A program made the position numbers and the translations under genes. From CAYQDB01 sp964416195 (GTDB taxonomy: Bacteria; Zixibacteria; MSB-5A5; GN15; FEB-12): DNA of 47,583 nucleotides. The notes under the pieces were generated by a model. That model made no database searches and was not told the origin of the DNA. It saw only the letters and a program-made list of their open reading frames with translations. Location of the stretch: contig CAYQDB010000018.1 of NCBI GenBank assembly GCA_964416195.1, positions 1-47,583 on the forward strand, written 5' to 3'. Shown here piece after piece: positions 1-8,450 of the stretch. Position 1 is the stretch's first letter; the number at the start of each line of letters is the position of its first letter.

Positions 1-140
1 TCAATCGTGCCGACATAAGTAAGTACGTCACTGAGCCCTATCAGCAGGGCATCGTTACAATAGAGGGCTTACTGCTGGTTGTGCTGGTTACCTTTTTCAT
101 CCTGGCGCTGCGGCGGAAGTATAAGCGGAAGACGTTTTGA
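1..140 (+). CDS. C-terminal end of a membrane protein (partial)
   Basis: The open frame enters from the left edge and stops at 138-140, giving the last 45 residues of a longer protein. A hydrophobic stretch of about 20 residues (IEGLLLVVLVTFFILAL) is followed by a basic tail (RRKYKRKTF). A final membrane span with a positively charged tail fits a protein whose bulk lies outside the cytoplasm and is anchored by its C-terminus. Nothing in the fragment identifies the family. Confidence 0.6.
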   Translation, partial: NRADISKYVTEPYQQGIVTIEGLLLVVLVTFFILALRRKYKRKTF

Positions 141-172
141 TGGCCCATACCATTGTCATTCCCGCGAAAGGT

Positions 173-347
173 CCTGTTGAAAAACATAGAAAGCGTCATC
201 TCTGAAAGCGCGCCCTGTCAAGAGCGTTTTTCTCTATCTACGGCTCTGTTTTTCAGGCACTTCAGTCACAGGCCGGTTTCGCCGGAGTCATCTCTTTGTC
301 CGCCTGGGGCGGACTCGCAATGACGAGAATGGGACTTTTTCAACAGG
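173..347. repeat. MITE-like element with 12-bp terminal inverted repeats
   Basis: The 175-bp stretch begins with CCTGTTGAAAAA (173-184) and ends with its exact reverse complement TTTTTCAACAGG (336-347). It has no reading frame. Its interior (about 190-300) matches the reverse complement of 37661-37780, including the run TGAAAGCGCGCCCTGTCAAG and the core GTCCGCC...GGCGGAC. The element fills most of the gap between the membrane protein and the DUF3795 gene. A small non-autonomous element or a palindromic intergenic repeat are both possible; no target-site duplication is evident. Confidence 0.65.
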
Positions 348-438
348 CCCTTAGTTTGAGGATACCACCCCGGTTACAGGCGATGATCTTAGCTTTTTGG
401 CACTGCTTGTATGCCGCTCATGAGTAAGGAGGTAAATA

Positions 439-930
439 ATGAAACCAGAAGATTTGATTACCTATTGTGGACTCTATGGCGGGGCTTGTGCAAGATGGTG
501 TGAGTACACCGCTTTTAGGGAACTGGCGACTACTTTAGCAGAGTGGCTGGATGTACAGGGCTACCAGTACTGGATGCCGACAGAGGTTAAGGAGTTTGAC
601 TATACTGAGTTCAGAAAAGCATTAGGCTTTTTCAGTAAGAAAGACACCTGGCTCGTCTGCACGAAATGTTGTAAAGGTGGGGATGCATGGCCGGATTGTC
701 CGATTCGAGAGTGTTGTAAAGAGAGGGGAATTGATTTATGCTTTGAGTGCAGCGAATTCCCTTGCGATAAAGTCAAAGAGCATACAGAAATAGTCGAGAG
801 AGCAAGGGAATACAAAAAACTCGGCAAAGATGAGTGGCTGCGACAGCAGGTTGAAAAAACCGGGCAGGGATTTGAGCTTCACGCAAAGAAGTACTATCAA
901 ATCTGGGCAAGGGAACATCCGCCCGACTGA
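439..930 (+). CDS. DUF3795 cysteine-rich protein
   Basis: The 163-residue soluble protein has many cysteines in short clusters: YCGLYGGACARWC near the N-terminus, CTKCCKGGDAWPDCPIRECC in the middle, then CFECSEFPC. This N-terminal CGLxGG-type opening and the Cys pattern are those of DUF3795 proteins, thought to bind a metal or zinc but with no known reaction. The start is well supported by TAAGGAGG a few bases upstream of ATG 439. A nucleotidyltransferase-like gene follows 35 bases later in the same direction. Confidence 0.75.
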   Translation: MKPEDLITYCGLYGGACARWCEYTAFRELATTLAEWLDVQGYQYWMPTEVKEFDYTEFRKALGFFSKKDTWLVCTKCCKGGDAWPDCPIRECCKERGIDLCFECSEFPCDKVKEHTEIVERAREYKKLGKDEWLRQQVEKTGQGFELHAKKYYQIWAREHPPD

Positions 931-965
931 AACCGGGAGAGAGAATAGGTACAGGCAGGCTTTCC

Positions 966-1589
966 GTGAGAGATGTCAACGAGTCAGGTTCTGGTATGGT
1001 GAGGTCTTTGGCAGGACTGTCCAAGGTGGCAGAACTGCTGGCTAGTTTTGACAAGCCCTGGTTCGTGGCCGGTGGTTGGGCAGTTGATCTCTTTCTGGGA
1101 TGCGTAACACGAGATCACAAAGATACTGAAATCGCAATTCTCAGGCGCGACCAACTTACGCTCCAGAGTTACTTGAAGGGGTGGGAGTTCAATAAGGTAA
1201 TCCCCGCCACTAATGTGGGAATTGAACCATGGGACAGGGGAGAATGGTTGGAGCTACCCGTACATGAGATCCACGCCCAAAGAGCGGACAGCGACCTCTC
1301 GGAGCTGGAAATTCTCCTGAATGAGTCCTCAGGGGAAAAGTGGAGGTTCCGAAGGAATCTTGAGATCGTCCGGCCCCTAGCGCTGTTTGGGTTGCATTCA
1401 AAAATGGGGATACCGTTCCTGGGTCCTGAGATTGTGCTGCTGTTTAAGGCGAAGAATCCCACAACCGATGACGAAGCGGACTTCAACAATCTGCGCCATG
1501 TGCTCGACCGAGAACGTCAGGGCTGGCTGAGGCAAGCCATTGAAGCCTGCTATCCCGGACACGCTTGGCTTGCGTACCTTCTTCGGTAG
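966..1589 (+). CDS. Aminoglycoside nucleotidyltransferase-like protein
   Basis: The 207-residue protein contains WFVAGGWAVDLFLG followed by RDHKDTEIAILRRDQ, the GG-W-hhhD...R-H-D-x-E-I core of the ANT(2'')-type nucleotidyltransferase family. The later EIVLLFKAKN and D-rich segment fit the same fold. Family members transfer AMP to aminoglycosides, but many genomic relatives have unknown substrates, so resistance cannot be claimed. The start used is GTG 966 with a weak AGGCAGG upstream; ATG 996 would trim ten residues. No promoter was recognised between it and the DUF3795 gene, so the two may be co-transcribed. Confidence 0.65.
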   Translation: MRDVNESGSGMVRSLAGLSKVAELLASFDKPWFVAGGWAVDLFLGCVTRDHKDTEIAILRRDQLTLQSYLKGWEFNKVIPATNVGIEPWDRGEWLELPVHEIHAQRADSDLSELEILLNESSGEKWRFRRNLEIVRPLALFGLHSKMGIPFLGPEIVLLFKAKNPTTDDEADFNNLRHVLDRERQGWLRQAIEACYPGHAWLAYLLR

Positions 1590-1750
1590 CCTAATGAAGC
1601 CTTTATGAAGCATGTTACATTGGCAGCGACAAACACAAGCGTGAAGGAAGGTCCAGAGGCCCGGAAGTCTCAATGCGACAAGGGACTGACGCTTATTACA
1701 ACTCTGTTTCTGAAAAATGGCTGCCCCCTGGGTCGGATGATCTGCTATCG

Positions 1751-1793
1751 TAGCATAAAAACCACTTGATAACTCCATACGTTCGTTTTACAT
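1751..1793. repeat. Copy 1 of a 43-bp intergenic repeat
   Basis: This 43-bp block (AAAACCACTTGATAACTCC followed by ATACGTTCGTTTTAC) matches 4058-4100 at roughly three quarters of positions with no gaps. Both copies lie upstream of a gene on the + strand (about 195 bp and 93 bp before the next start). The rest of 1590-1986 shows no ORF or terminator that I can support. Confidence 0.45.
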
Positions 1794-1986
1794 TCCCCCG
1801 TAATGCGACCGGGTTCTGGGCGTTTGTTCAGCAACTCAAGTTTGCCTTGTCTTTGCAGACTGAGTCGATGAGGTTTCTATTGCATCTTTGTGATGTGCTG
1901 CGGACTCTAGGCTGACGCCTCCGCGTGAGCGAATGCTGACAGGAAAGGAAAAACATAAATAACATTATGTGGAGGAGCGACGTAAT

Positions 1987-3933
1987 ATGAGAAACCACAA
2001 ATGGCAGATTGCGCTGGTCCTGGCGTTGTTTGTGGGCTGCATGGTCATTAGTTCCTGCAGCTCTCAGGGCACTTCAAAGGTGCCGGAGCTGATCCCAAGA
2101 GAGGTCATTTTCGGTAATCCGGAGAAGGCCAGTCCCAGACTGTCGCCGGACGGAACAATGATGTCGTACCGCGCCCCGGTTGACAATGTCATGAATATCT
2201 GGGTCGGTACAATCGGTAAGGATGATGTCCGGGTTGTGACCAAGGATACCCTGCGCGGGATCAGGGTGTATTTCTGGGCCGCCGATAACAAGCATATCAT
2301 GTATCTCCAGGACAAGGGCGGCGATGAGAACTGGCGGCTATATGCGGTCAATCTGGAAACTGATGAAATCCGCGACCTGACACCTTTTGACAGTGTCCAA
2401 GTGCGGATTGTCGACCGCAACAAGCACTTCCCAAACGAACTGCTGATCGGTATGAACAAAGACAATCCGCAGCTTCACGACGTCTATCATCTTGACCTTA
2501 CTACCGGGAAGTTAGAGAAAGTAGCTGAGAATCCCGGCAATGTGGCCGGATGGCTGACGGACGCCAATTTCAAGGTTTGCGGCGCTTTGATGTCCAATGC
2601 CGAGGGTGGGTTCGACTTCATGATCAGGAAGACCGAGAAGGCCAAATGGGTGAAGCTTGTAAGTTGGAGTTCACAGGATATACTGAACAGTGGCCCGATC
2701 AGTTTCACAAAGGACGGCAAAGCAGTCCACATGCTGGATTCCCGCGACGCCAACGCCGGCCGTCTGGTCAAGTTGGACATAGCAACCGGAAAGATTGAGG
2801 TCATTGCCGGAGACCCGCAGTATGATGTCAGCAATATTATGATCCACCCCGACAGCTACGAGGTTCAGGCAGTCACCTTTACAAAGGATCGCGACAAATG
2901 GGTTGTCCTGGATGAGTCGATTAAGGAGGATATTGAGGTCATCAAACAGCTCCATCGCGGTGACTTTTTCATAAGCAGCCGCGACGACCCCGACGACACC
3001 TGGCTGGTCGGCTTCACAGCCGACAACGGGCCGGTGCCCTATTATTCTTACGATCGGGCAACCAGAAAAGCGACATTCCTTTTTGACCACCGACCGGATT
3101 TGAATGAGTACACCTTGGCCCAAGTGGAGCCGATTTCCTTTACATCGCGCGACAGCCTGACTATTCATGGGTACATCACCTTTCCTCCCGGCAAAGAGAG
3201 AAAGAATCTGCCGATGGTGTTGAATGTGCACGGCGGTCCTTGGTATCGCGATACGTGGGGTTACAATCCTGAGGCTCAATGGCTGGCCAACCGTGGGTAT
3301 ATCTGTCTGCAGGTCAATTTCCGCGGTTCCACCGGCTATGGAAAGGACTTTGCAAATGCCGGCGACAGGGAGTGGGGCGGCAAGATGCATAATGATCTGG
3401 TAGATGCCGTACACTGGGCGGTTGAGAAAGGGTATGCTGATTCCGAAAAGATCGCCATCTATGGCGGGTCATACGGAGGTTATGCGGCTCTGGTAGGAGC
3501 AACGTTTACACCCGATCTCTTTGCCTGTGCTATCGATCTCTGCGGCCCCAGCAGCATCATTACGCTGATGGAGTCTATTCCCCCGTACTGGACAACGATG
3601 ATGGAAATGTTTTACGCTAAGGTGGGCAACCCCAAAACAGAGGAAGAATTCCTCAAGTCACGCTCGCCGCTGTACAGAGTTGACAGTATCAGGATACCGA
3701 TGATGGTTGTCCAGGGAGCCAATGACCCACGGGTTAAACAGGCGGAGGCGGATAGAGTTGTAGAGGCCATGAAGGCCAAAGGGCTCGATTATGAGTACCT
3801 GCTGTTTCCCGACGAAGGACACGGGCTGGCCAGACCGGAAAACCGTCTTAAGTTCTATGCGGCGGCGGAGAAGTTCCTGGCCAAGAATTTGGGTGGCCGA
3901 TTCGAGGAAACTCCGGTGGAGAAAACAGATTAA
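1987..3933 (+). CDS. S9 family serine peptidase, lipoprotein
   Basis: The 648-residue prolyl-oligopeptidase/acylaminoacyl-peptidase-type enzyme cleaves small peptides in the cell envelope. Residues 1-24 form a lipoprotein signal with lipobox ISSC (Cys24). Roughly residues 40-400 are a beta-propeller-like region and the rest is an alpha/beta-hydrolase. The catalytic triad is visible: Ser495 in GGSYGGY, Asp580 in GANDPR, His612 in DEGHG; the oxyanion-side HGGP and NFRGSTGYG motifs precede it. ATG 1987 is chosen over the in-frame GTG 1969 because GGAGG lies just upstream and the signal peptide then starts correctly. It appears monocistronic, with a terminator at 3964-4022. Confidence 0.93.
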   Translation: MRNHKWQIALVLALFVGCMVISSCSSQGTSKVPELIPREVIFGNPEKASPRLSPDGTMMSYRAPVDNVMNIWVGTIGKDDVRVVTKDTLRGIRVYFWAADNKHIMYLQDKGGDENWRLYAVNLETDEIRDLTPFDSVQVRIVDRNKHFPNELLIGMNKDNPQLHDVYHLDLTTGKLEKVAENPGNVAGWLTDANFKVCGALMSNAEGGFDFMIRKTEKAKWVKLVSWSSQDILNSGPISFTKDGKAVHMLDSRDANAGRLVKLDIATGKIEVIAGDPQYDVSNIMIHPDSYEVQAVTFTKDRDKWVVLDESIKEDIEVIKQLHRGDFFISSRDDPDDTWLVGFTADNGPVPYYSYDRATRKATFLFDHRPDLNEYTLAQVEPISFTSRDSLTIHGYITFPPGKERKNLPMVLNVHGGPWYRDTWGYNPEAQWLANRGYICLQVNFRGSTGYGKDFANAGDREWGGKMHNDLVDAVHWAVEKGYADSEKIAIYGGSYGGYAALVGATFTPDLFACAIDLCGPSSIITLMESIPPYWTTMMEMFYAKVGNPKTEEEFLKSRSPLYRVDSIRIPMMVVQGANDPRVKQAEADRVVEAMKAKGLDYEYLLFPDEGHGLARPENRLKFYAAAEKFLAKNLGGRFEETPVEKTD

Positions 3934-3963
3934 TTTATCTGACTGCGCCTGAAGAAACGGATT

Positions 3964-4022
3964 AGCCGGTCTTTGACGTCGGGTTTGTATACCCGAGTGG
4001 GGAGACCGGCTTTCTCTTTTTT
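3964..4022 (+). terminator. Rho-independent terminator of the S9 peptidase
   Basis: The arms AGCCGGTCT (3964-3972) and AGACCGGCT (4003-4011) pair perfectly, with a second inner stem CGGGT/ACCCG, and a T-rich run follows. It starts about 30 bases after the peptidase stop codon. Confidence 0.9.
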
Positions 4023-4057
4023 ATTCTGACCGAGTTCTCCTTGAAGCTCTCCTGTGG

Positions 4058-4100
4058 TAGTACAAAAACCGCTTGAAAAGCCTACACGTTCGTCTTACCT
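4058..4100. repeat. Copy 2 of a 43-bp intergenic repeat
   Basis: Ungapped match to 1751-1793, with the best-kept parts AAAACC.CTTGA and ACGTTCGT.TTAC. It sits just after the S9 terminator and 93 bp before the 4193 gene, so a regulatory or promoter role is possible. No other signal was recognised in this gap. Confidence 0.45.
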
Positions 4101-4192
4101 TTTGCCTTGAGATTAACGAAGTTACAATTGGAAACAGCTGTGTACGGAACGTAGGGGAGACCCCTCTCCTGCTGGCTTGGAGGTAAAGAAGG

Positions 4193-5428
4193 ATGCATTT
4201 TGATCTGTTGAACAAGAAGGACACAAAGGCAATCGACGCGCTGATCAACGCCTATGGGGGAGCCAGGGCTATCAATGACAAAGTCGTTGCCATGAGAGAC
4301 TACGATACCAGAAAGAAAATCGCCAGCGGTAAGGGGTTCGGTCGCACACTTGAGGAGGCGGAAGGATACGTAAAGGGCTTTGCGAAGGTCGAGGACTTCG
4401 TATCCAAGGAGGGTATCAAGGTAACAAAGAAAGGCGTCTGCACCACTCAGGTCTCCGGTTTCCAGGGGGCAAGTGTGACTCTCGATTGCATACGCCGAAT
4501 TGCCGAGAACCCCGAGATCCTCTTCCCCACTGAAATGATTTCAGTGGTTGCGCTCACTGAGGACTATGTATATAGCGGCGATCTACTGGCGACCCTCGCT
4601 ATGGCGGAGAACATCCTTGGGGCCAGCAAGTTCTGCTCAACGAATCTTGTTACCACTGCCTGGCCGGAGGAACGATTCGCCAAAGTTGAAAAGACTACTG
4701 GAGAGAAATTTGATCGGCGCGATCTCGGTGGTGGGCTGAGCCAGTTGATACTTAAGAACATGGGCACTCCTTTTGGAAATCTCGGCGGCGTTGAAGTCGG
4801 CGATAGCAACCACCTGATCTACCTCGACGGCGTAACGCGAGCAGCGCTTGAGACCGGGGCCAATTTCTTCCTTAACCCGAGTTGGTCTACGATCGTGGCC
4901 GCATGCTATTATGGTAGGGAGATTCCAGCCATAAGCTTCAAAATATCGATGCTCCTATCGGCACAGAACGCAATCCAGTTCCGGATGTTGATGAATATCT
5001 TCAAAGAATATCTGCGCGATGACGGCACAATGCCCATCTATGAGATTAACATTGGCAACGCGGCTAGCCCTGAGACCTTTATGCAGTGTGCCAGAGATCT
5101 CAAGGAATCGGGTATCCAGGGAGTTTCGCTGGCTGCGCACATACGGATCAATCCCGATCTTGGAATAGAGGGCTTCAACTGGACCGAAAACGCGCACAAG
5201 GTGCTTGATGGCGGCTTCGATATAACCATCAAATATGAAAGCGATGGGACATCGCGCCCCTACGACACAATGGAGACGTATTTCCTGCCCGATCAGGAGC
5301 GGAAAGAAAAATCGGAACTCATCGGTGATGTGATCTACCATAAGTGCATCCGCTGCGACAAGGATGCCAAGGAGATCATGCGTCGAGGCCATGAGGTCAG
5401 ATTTGCCAAGATTGCCCACAAGGGTTAG
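4193..5428 (+). CDS. Unrecognised 411-residue protein heading a metabolic operon
   Basis: I do not recognise this family. The protein is soluble, without signal peptide or membrane segments. Alternating short hydrophobic strands and helices, such as GIQGVSLAAHIRI and GANFFLNPSWSTIVAAC, suggest an alpha/beta (possibly TIM-barrel) enzyme. It has cysteine-bearing stretches GVCTTQVSG and, near the C-terminus, HKCIRCDKD. The start ATG 4193 follows TTGGAGGTAAAGAAGG, a good ribosome-binding site. The cupin starts only 9 bases after its stop, and the dehydrogenase and aldehyde dehydrogenase follow, so it is probably the key enzyme or a partner in one pathway. A cofactor or substrate cannot be named. 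Confidence 0.8.
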   Translation: MHFDLLNKKDTKAIDALINAYGGARAINDKVVAMRDYDTRKKIASGKGFGRTLEEAEGYVKGFAKVEDFVSKEGIKVTKKGVCTTQVSGFQGASVTLDCIRRIAENPEILFPTEMISVVALTEDYVYSGDLLATLAMAENILGASKFCSTNLVTTAWPEERFAKVEKTTGEKFDRRDLGGGLSQLILKNMGTPFGNLGGVEVGDSNHLIYLDGVTRAALETGANFFLNPSWSTIVAACYYGREIPAISFKISMLLSAQNAIQFRMLMNIFKEYLRDDGTMPIYEINIGNAASPETFMQCARDLKESGIQGVSLAAHIRINPDLGIEGFNWTENAHKVLDGGFDITIKYESDGTSRPYDTMETYFLPDQERKEKSELIGDVIYHKCIRCDKDAKEIMRRGHEVRFAKIAHKG

Positions 5429-5437
5429 GAAAAGACT

Positions 5438-5794
5438 GTGAACAACCGGATAAAGCAGTGGGACGGCACGGTGTACCCGGAGATGATCCGGGGTTTACCG
5501 GAAATTGATATCCAGGTGAAAGGAATCCGGGGTTGGTTGCTTTCGAGTGCTGATAAGCAGGTGGTGTTCTTTGATATCCAGCCGGTTGGAGTAATTCCTC
5601 CGCATTCGCACTGTGCCCAATGGGGGATAATGCTCGAAGGGGAGATGTCGTTGACCATAGACGAAGAAACAAAGACCTATCGAAAGGGAGACCGGTATTA
5701 TATCCCTGAAGGTGTTGTGCATTCGGCTAACTTTATCTCTCGGGTTAATGTCATAGATATCTTTGATGCCCCCGATCGTTATAAAACGAAGTAG
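5438..5794 (+). CDS. Small cupin-domain protein
   Basis: This 118-residue single-domain cupin carries motif 1 as PPHSHCAQWGIMLEGE (His56, His58) and motif 2 as GDRYYIPEGVVHSANF (His95). The usual glutamate of motif 1 appears replaced by Gln61 or Trp62; three histidines could still bind a metal. Such proteins act as isomerases, dioxygenases or ligand-binding regulators, and this one cannot be assigned. The start is GTG 5438, with AGGAAAAG just upstream overlapping the end of the preceding gene, which implies co-translation. Confidence 0.8.
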   Translation: MNNRIKQWDGTVYPEMIRGLPEIDIQVKGIRGWLLSSADKQVVFFDIQPVGVIPPHSHCAQWGIMLEGEMSLTIDEETKTYRKGDRYYIPEGVVHSANFISRVNVIDIFDAPDRYKTK

Positions 5795-5852
5795 TCCATG
5801 TAGGGCAGAATCCATAGTGGTTCTACCTATCAAGCGATGGCAGAAGTACAAT

Positions 5853-5884
5853 GTCTTCAACCCTACTATCTAACTATTGAAGAC
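5853..5884. promoter_or_regulatory. Inverted repeat ahead of the dehydrogenase gene
   Basis: GTCTTCAA (5853-5860) and TTGAAGAC (5877-5884) are exact inverted copies separated by 16 bases, immediately before the AAAGGAG ribosome-binding site of the 5907 gene. It could be an operator or an mRNA hairpin tuning downstream expression within the operon. No T-run follows. Confidence 0.35.
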
Positions 5885-5906
5885 TATCATAAAGGAGAAT
5901 CAAATC

Positions 5907-6923
5907 ATGCGCTTACTGTTGGTTGGTTTTGGAACTGTTGGCCAGGGGCTGGCCGAGCTATTGATTGAAAAGGAGAAACTGCTCCTCGACGAACATGGGT
6001 TGAAAACCCAGGTCGTTGGCATTTCGGACATGCTCAAAGGGAGCGTGTACAACGCTGGCGGTATAGACCTGCGCAAGGCTCTGGATCTGGCAAAGTCCGG
6101 CGGCAAAATCTCTGAGTTGCCGGACAAATACGAAGGTGATGCCCCCGGCATGATTAAGGCGGCCGAAGCTGACATGATGGTGGAAGCAACCTACACCGAC
6201 ATCAAGACTGCCGAGCCGGCCACATCGCACATCCGCGCCGCCCTTGAGAAAGGGATGCACGTCACTACGACTAACAAGGGTCCGACGGCGCTGTATTTTC
6301 ATAAGTTGGCCAAACTTGCCAAAGATAAGGGTGTGAAATTTCTTTATGAAGGAACCGTGATGAGCGGCACGCCTCTTCTAAACCTGATCAGGGAGACTCT
6401 CGCCGGCAGCCGGATTTCCGAGATGAAGGGGATTCTCAACGGGACGACAAACTATATTCTCAGTCAAATGGAAGAGGGGCATGCCTACGAGGATGTTCTT
6501 AAGAAGGCACAGGAACTCGGTTATGCGGAAGCTGTCCCGGACGCCGATGTCCTGGGCTGGGATGCTCTGGCAAAGGTTACTATACTGGCCAATGCCGTCT
6601 TCGGTGCGACCTGCAAGCCTGATGATTTCCCGTGCAAGGGGATTACAGATATTACCGTTGACGCCATTGCCGATGCGAAATCGCACGGTAAACGTTTCAA
6701 ATTGATCGGCAAGGTCTGGCGCGAAGGCAACCAAGTCAAAGGAAGTGTGGCGCCTGAGGAAGTTGACATGACCCATCCGTTAGCCGGAATCATGGGGGCC
6801 ACTAACGCCGTCACAATCTCGACGGACACTCTTGGCGACGTAACAATCGTCGGGCCGGGCGCTGGTCGAACCGAGACCGGATACAGCGCCCTTGTAGATA
6901 TCATCCATGCGGGAGGTAAATGA
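5907..6923 (+). CDS. Homoserine-dehydrogenase-like NAD(P) oxidoreductase
   Basis: The 338-residue enzyme opens with a Rossmann motif (LLVGFGTVGQG), then shows the homoserine dehydrogenase signatures TTTNKGP, GILNGTTNYIL and PDADVLGWDALAKVTILA. The family interconverts homoserine and aspartate semialdehyde. Here the usual catalytic-loop GG(I/A)P reads MSGTP, and no aspartokinase or threonine gene is nearby, so the substrate may differ. ATG 5907 is chosen because AAAGGAG lies just upstream; the in-frame TTG 5877 lacks one. The stop overlaps the aldehyde dehydrogenase start, suggesting the alcohol-to-semialdehyde and semialdehyde-to-acid steps are coupled (inference). Confidence 0.82.
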   Translation: MRLLLVGFGTVGQGLAELLIEKEKLLLDEHGLKTQVVGISDMLKGSVYNAGGIDLRKALDLAKSGGKISELPDKYEGDAPGMIKAAEADMMVEATYTDIKTAEPATSHIRAALEKGMHVTTTNKGPTALYFHKLAKLAKDKGVKFLYEGTVMSGTPLLNLIRETLAGSRISEMKGILNGTTNYILSQMEEGHAYEDVLKKAQELGYAEAVPDADVLGWDALAKVTILANAVFGATCKPDDFPCKGITDITVDAIADAKSHGKRFKLIGKVWREGNQVKGSVAPEEVDMTHPLAGIMGATNAVTISTDTLGDVTIVGPGAGRTETGYSALVDIIHAGGK

Positions 6924-8344
6924 TGAAGATGCTGCTTGACGGTCAGTGGGTTGACCGTGATGAAAAAATCGATGTGCTTGACCCTTTTGATAATTCAGTT
7001 ATTGATACGGTTCCGAATGGGACAATACAGGATGTTGAGGTCGCTCTTAAGGCGGCCGTTGAAGGCTTTGAGATTACCAGGAGAATGACTGTCTATGATA
7101 GGGCGCAAGTCCTGTATAAGGCGGCGAACATTATATCTGACAAGCTTGAGGATTTCGCTACTGTGATCGCCAGGGAGGGATCAAAGACAATCAACGAGGC
7201 CAGAAAAGAGGTGTCACGCTGCGTCAACACGCTTACCTGTTCGGCTGAAGAAGCCAAACGCATCTTAGGTGAGACGATTCCGTTTGATTCTTTTCCCGGC
7301 GGTGAAAAACGGCGCGGTTTTTACTATCGTTTCCCAATAGGCGTGGTGCTGGCGATAACTCCTTTCAACGACCCGTTGAATCTTGTTGCTCACAAGTTGG
7401 GGCCGGCTATTGCCGCCGGCAACTCCGTCATTCTAAAACCGGCCACGGTTACACCTTTGTCTGCGATAAAGCTGGTGGAAGCATTGCTTGAGGCAGGCTT
7501 ACCACCCAAGGCGATTCAAGTCATCACCGGTATCGGCTCGAAGATCGGCGACCCGCTGGTCTCCGATGAGAGAGTACGGATGGTCTCCTTCACCGGCGGC
7601 GTGGAAGCGGGCAAGCATATCGCCTCGGTTGCAGGAATCAAAAAGATCGGTATGGAGCTTGGCTCCAACTCACCGGTGATTGTCTGGAAAGACTCTGATC
7701 TTAACCTGGCGGTGGAATCATGCGTCTCCGGCGCTTTCTGGGCGGCGGGGCAAAACTGTATTGGTGTACAACGACTGCTGATTCACCGTGACATTTATGA
7801 TGAGTTTAAGACAAGGTTTGTGGAGTGTACGAAGCAGTACAAGATCGGCGATAAGCTTAAAGAAGAGACCAATATGGGGCCGATGATTACCAAATCAGAA
7901 GCCAAACGAGTGGAAGAGTGGGTCAATGAAGCAGTCAAGAAGGGTGCTACTGTCCTGTGTGGCGGAAAAAGAGAAGGCACTTTGTTTGAGCCGACGGTGT
8001 TGGAAAAGGTGCCTTCCAATGCTACGATTCACCACGAAGAGGTGTTCGGACCGACAGTGAATCTATACCCGGTTGATGATCTTGATGAAGCGATCAAAGA
8101 GGCGAATTCACTTCCCTATGGCCTTCTGGCTGCCATCTTTACCAGTAATGTCGATGTTGCCTTCAAAGCAGCGTATGAGCTTGACTGCGGCGGCGTGATA
8201 ATTAACGACTCCACGGATTACCGGCTTGATTCGATGCCGTTCGGCGGCGTCAAGTACTCAGGTCTCGGTCGGGAGGGGCTGAAGTTCTCCCTGCAGGAGA
8301 TGACAGAACCGAAAGTGGTCTGTTTTAATCTGCCGGGGATCTGA
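6920..8344 (+). CDS. NAD(P)-dependent aldehyde dehydrogenase
   Basis: The 474-residue cytosolic enzyme is a full-length aldehyde dehydrogenase oxidising an aldehyde to the acid. The catalytic cysteine is Cys280 in GQNCIG and the general base Glu246 in MELGSN; the NAD-binding PFNDPLN and SFTGGVEAG segments and the C-terminal MPFGGVKYSGLGREG are typical. It resembles the lactaldehyde/glyceraldehyde-3-phosphate-type branch, but substrate cannot be fixed from sequence. The start ATG 6920 overlaps the upstream stop and GGGAGG precedes it; ATG 6923 is an equally possible start. It is the last gene of the 4193 operon. Confidence 0.92.
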   Translation: MMKMLLDGQWVDRDEKIDVLDPFDNSVIDTVPNGTIQDVEVALKAAVEGFEITRRMTVYDRAQVLYKAANIISDKLEDFATVIAREGSKTINEARKEVSRCVNTLTCSAEEAKRILGETIPFDSFPGGEKRRGFYYRFPIGVVLAITPFNDPLNLVAHKLGPAIAAGNSVILKPATVTPLSAIKLVEALLEAGLPPKAIQVITGIGSKIGDPLVSDERVRMVSFTGGVEAGKHIASVAGIKKIGMELGSNSPVIVWKDSDLNLAVESCVSGAFWAAGQNCIGVQRLLIHRDIYDEFKTRFVECTKQYKIGDKLKEETNMGPMITKSEAKRVEEWVNEAVKKGATVLCGGKREGTLFEPTVLEKVPSNATIHHEEVFGPTVNLYPVDDLDEAIKEANSLPYGLLAAIFTSNVDVAFKAAYELDCGGVIINDSTDYRLDSMPFGGVKYSGLGREGLKFSLQEMTEPKVVCFNLPGI

Positions 8345-8399
8345 TTAGCTGAGGCAGGCTGGAGACAAAAACACTTGCACGAGCGAGTAGTTGTGTACG

Positions 8400-8413
8400 T
8401 CCATTCGAATGGA
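8400..8413. promoter_or_regulatory. Perfect 14-bp palindrome upstream of the 8451 gene
   Basis: TCCATTCGAATGGA is its own reverse complement and lies 37 bp before the chosen start of the small membrane protein. A dimeric repressor site is possible. No clear -35/-10 pair could be tied to it. Confidence 0.35.
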
Positions 8414-8450
8414 TACGCAACCATGTGATCCTAAAGGGAGGCGGTATGCC

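Noticed and set aside
966..1589. Reading this as an aminoglycoside resistance gene
   Set aside because: Only the fold and core motif are supported; many genomic relatives have no known antibiotic substrate.
2671..3414. 247-codon frame on the - strand
   Set aside because: It lies antisense within the S9 peptidase, whose catalytic motifs are clear on the + strand.
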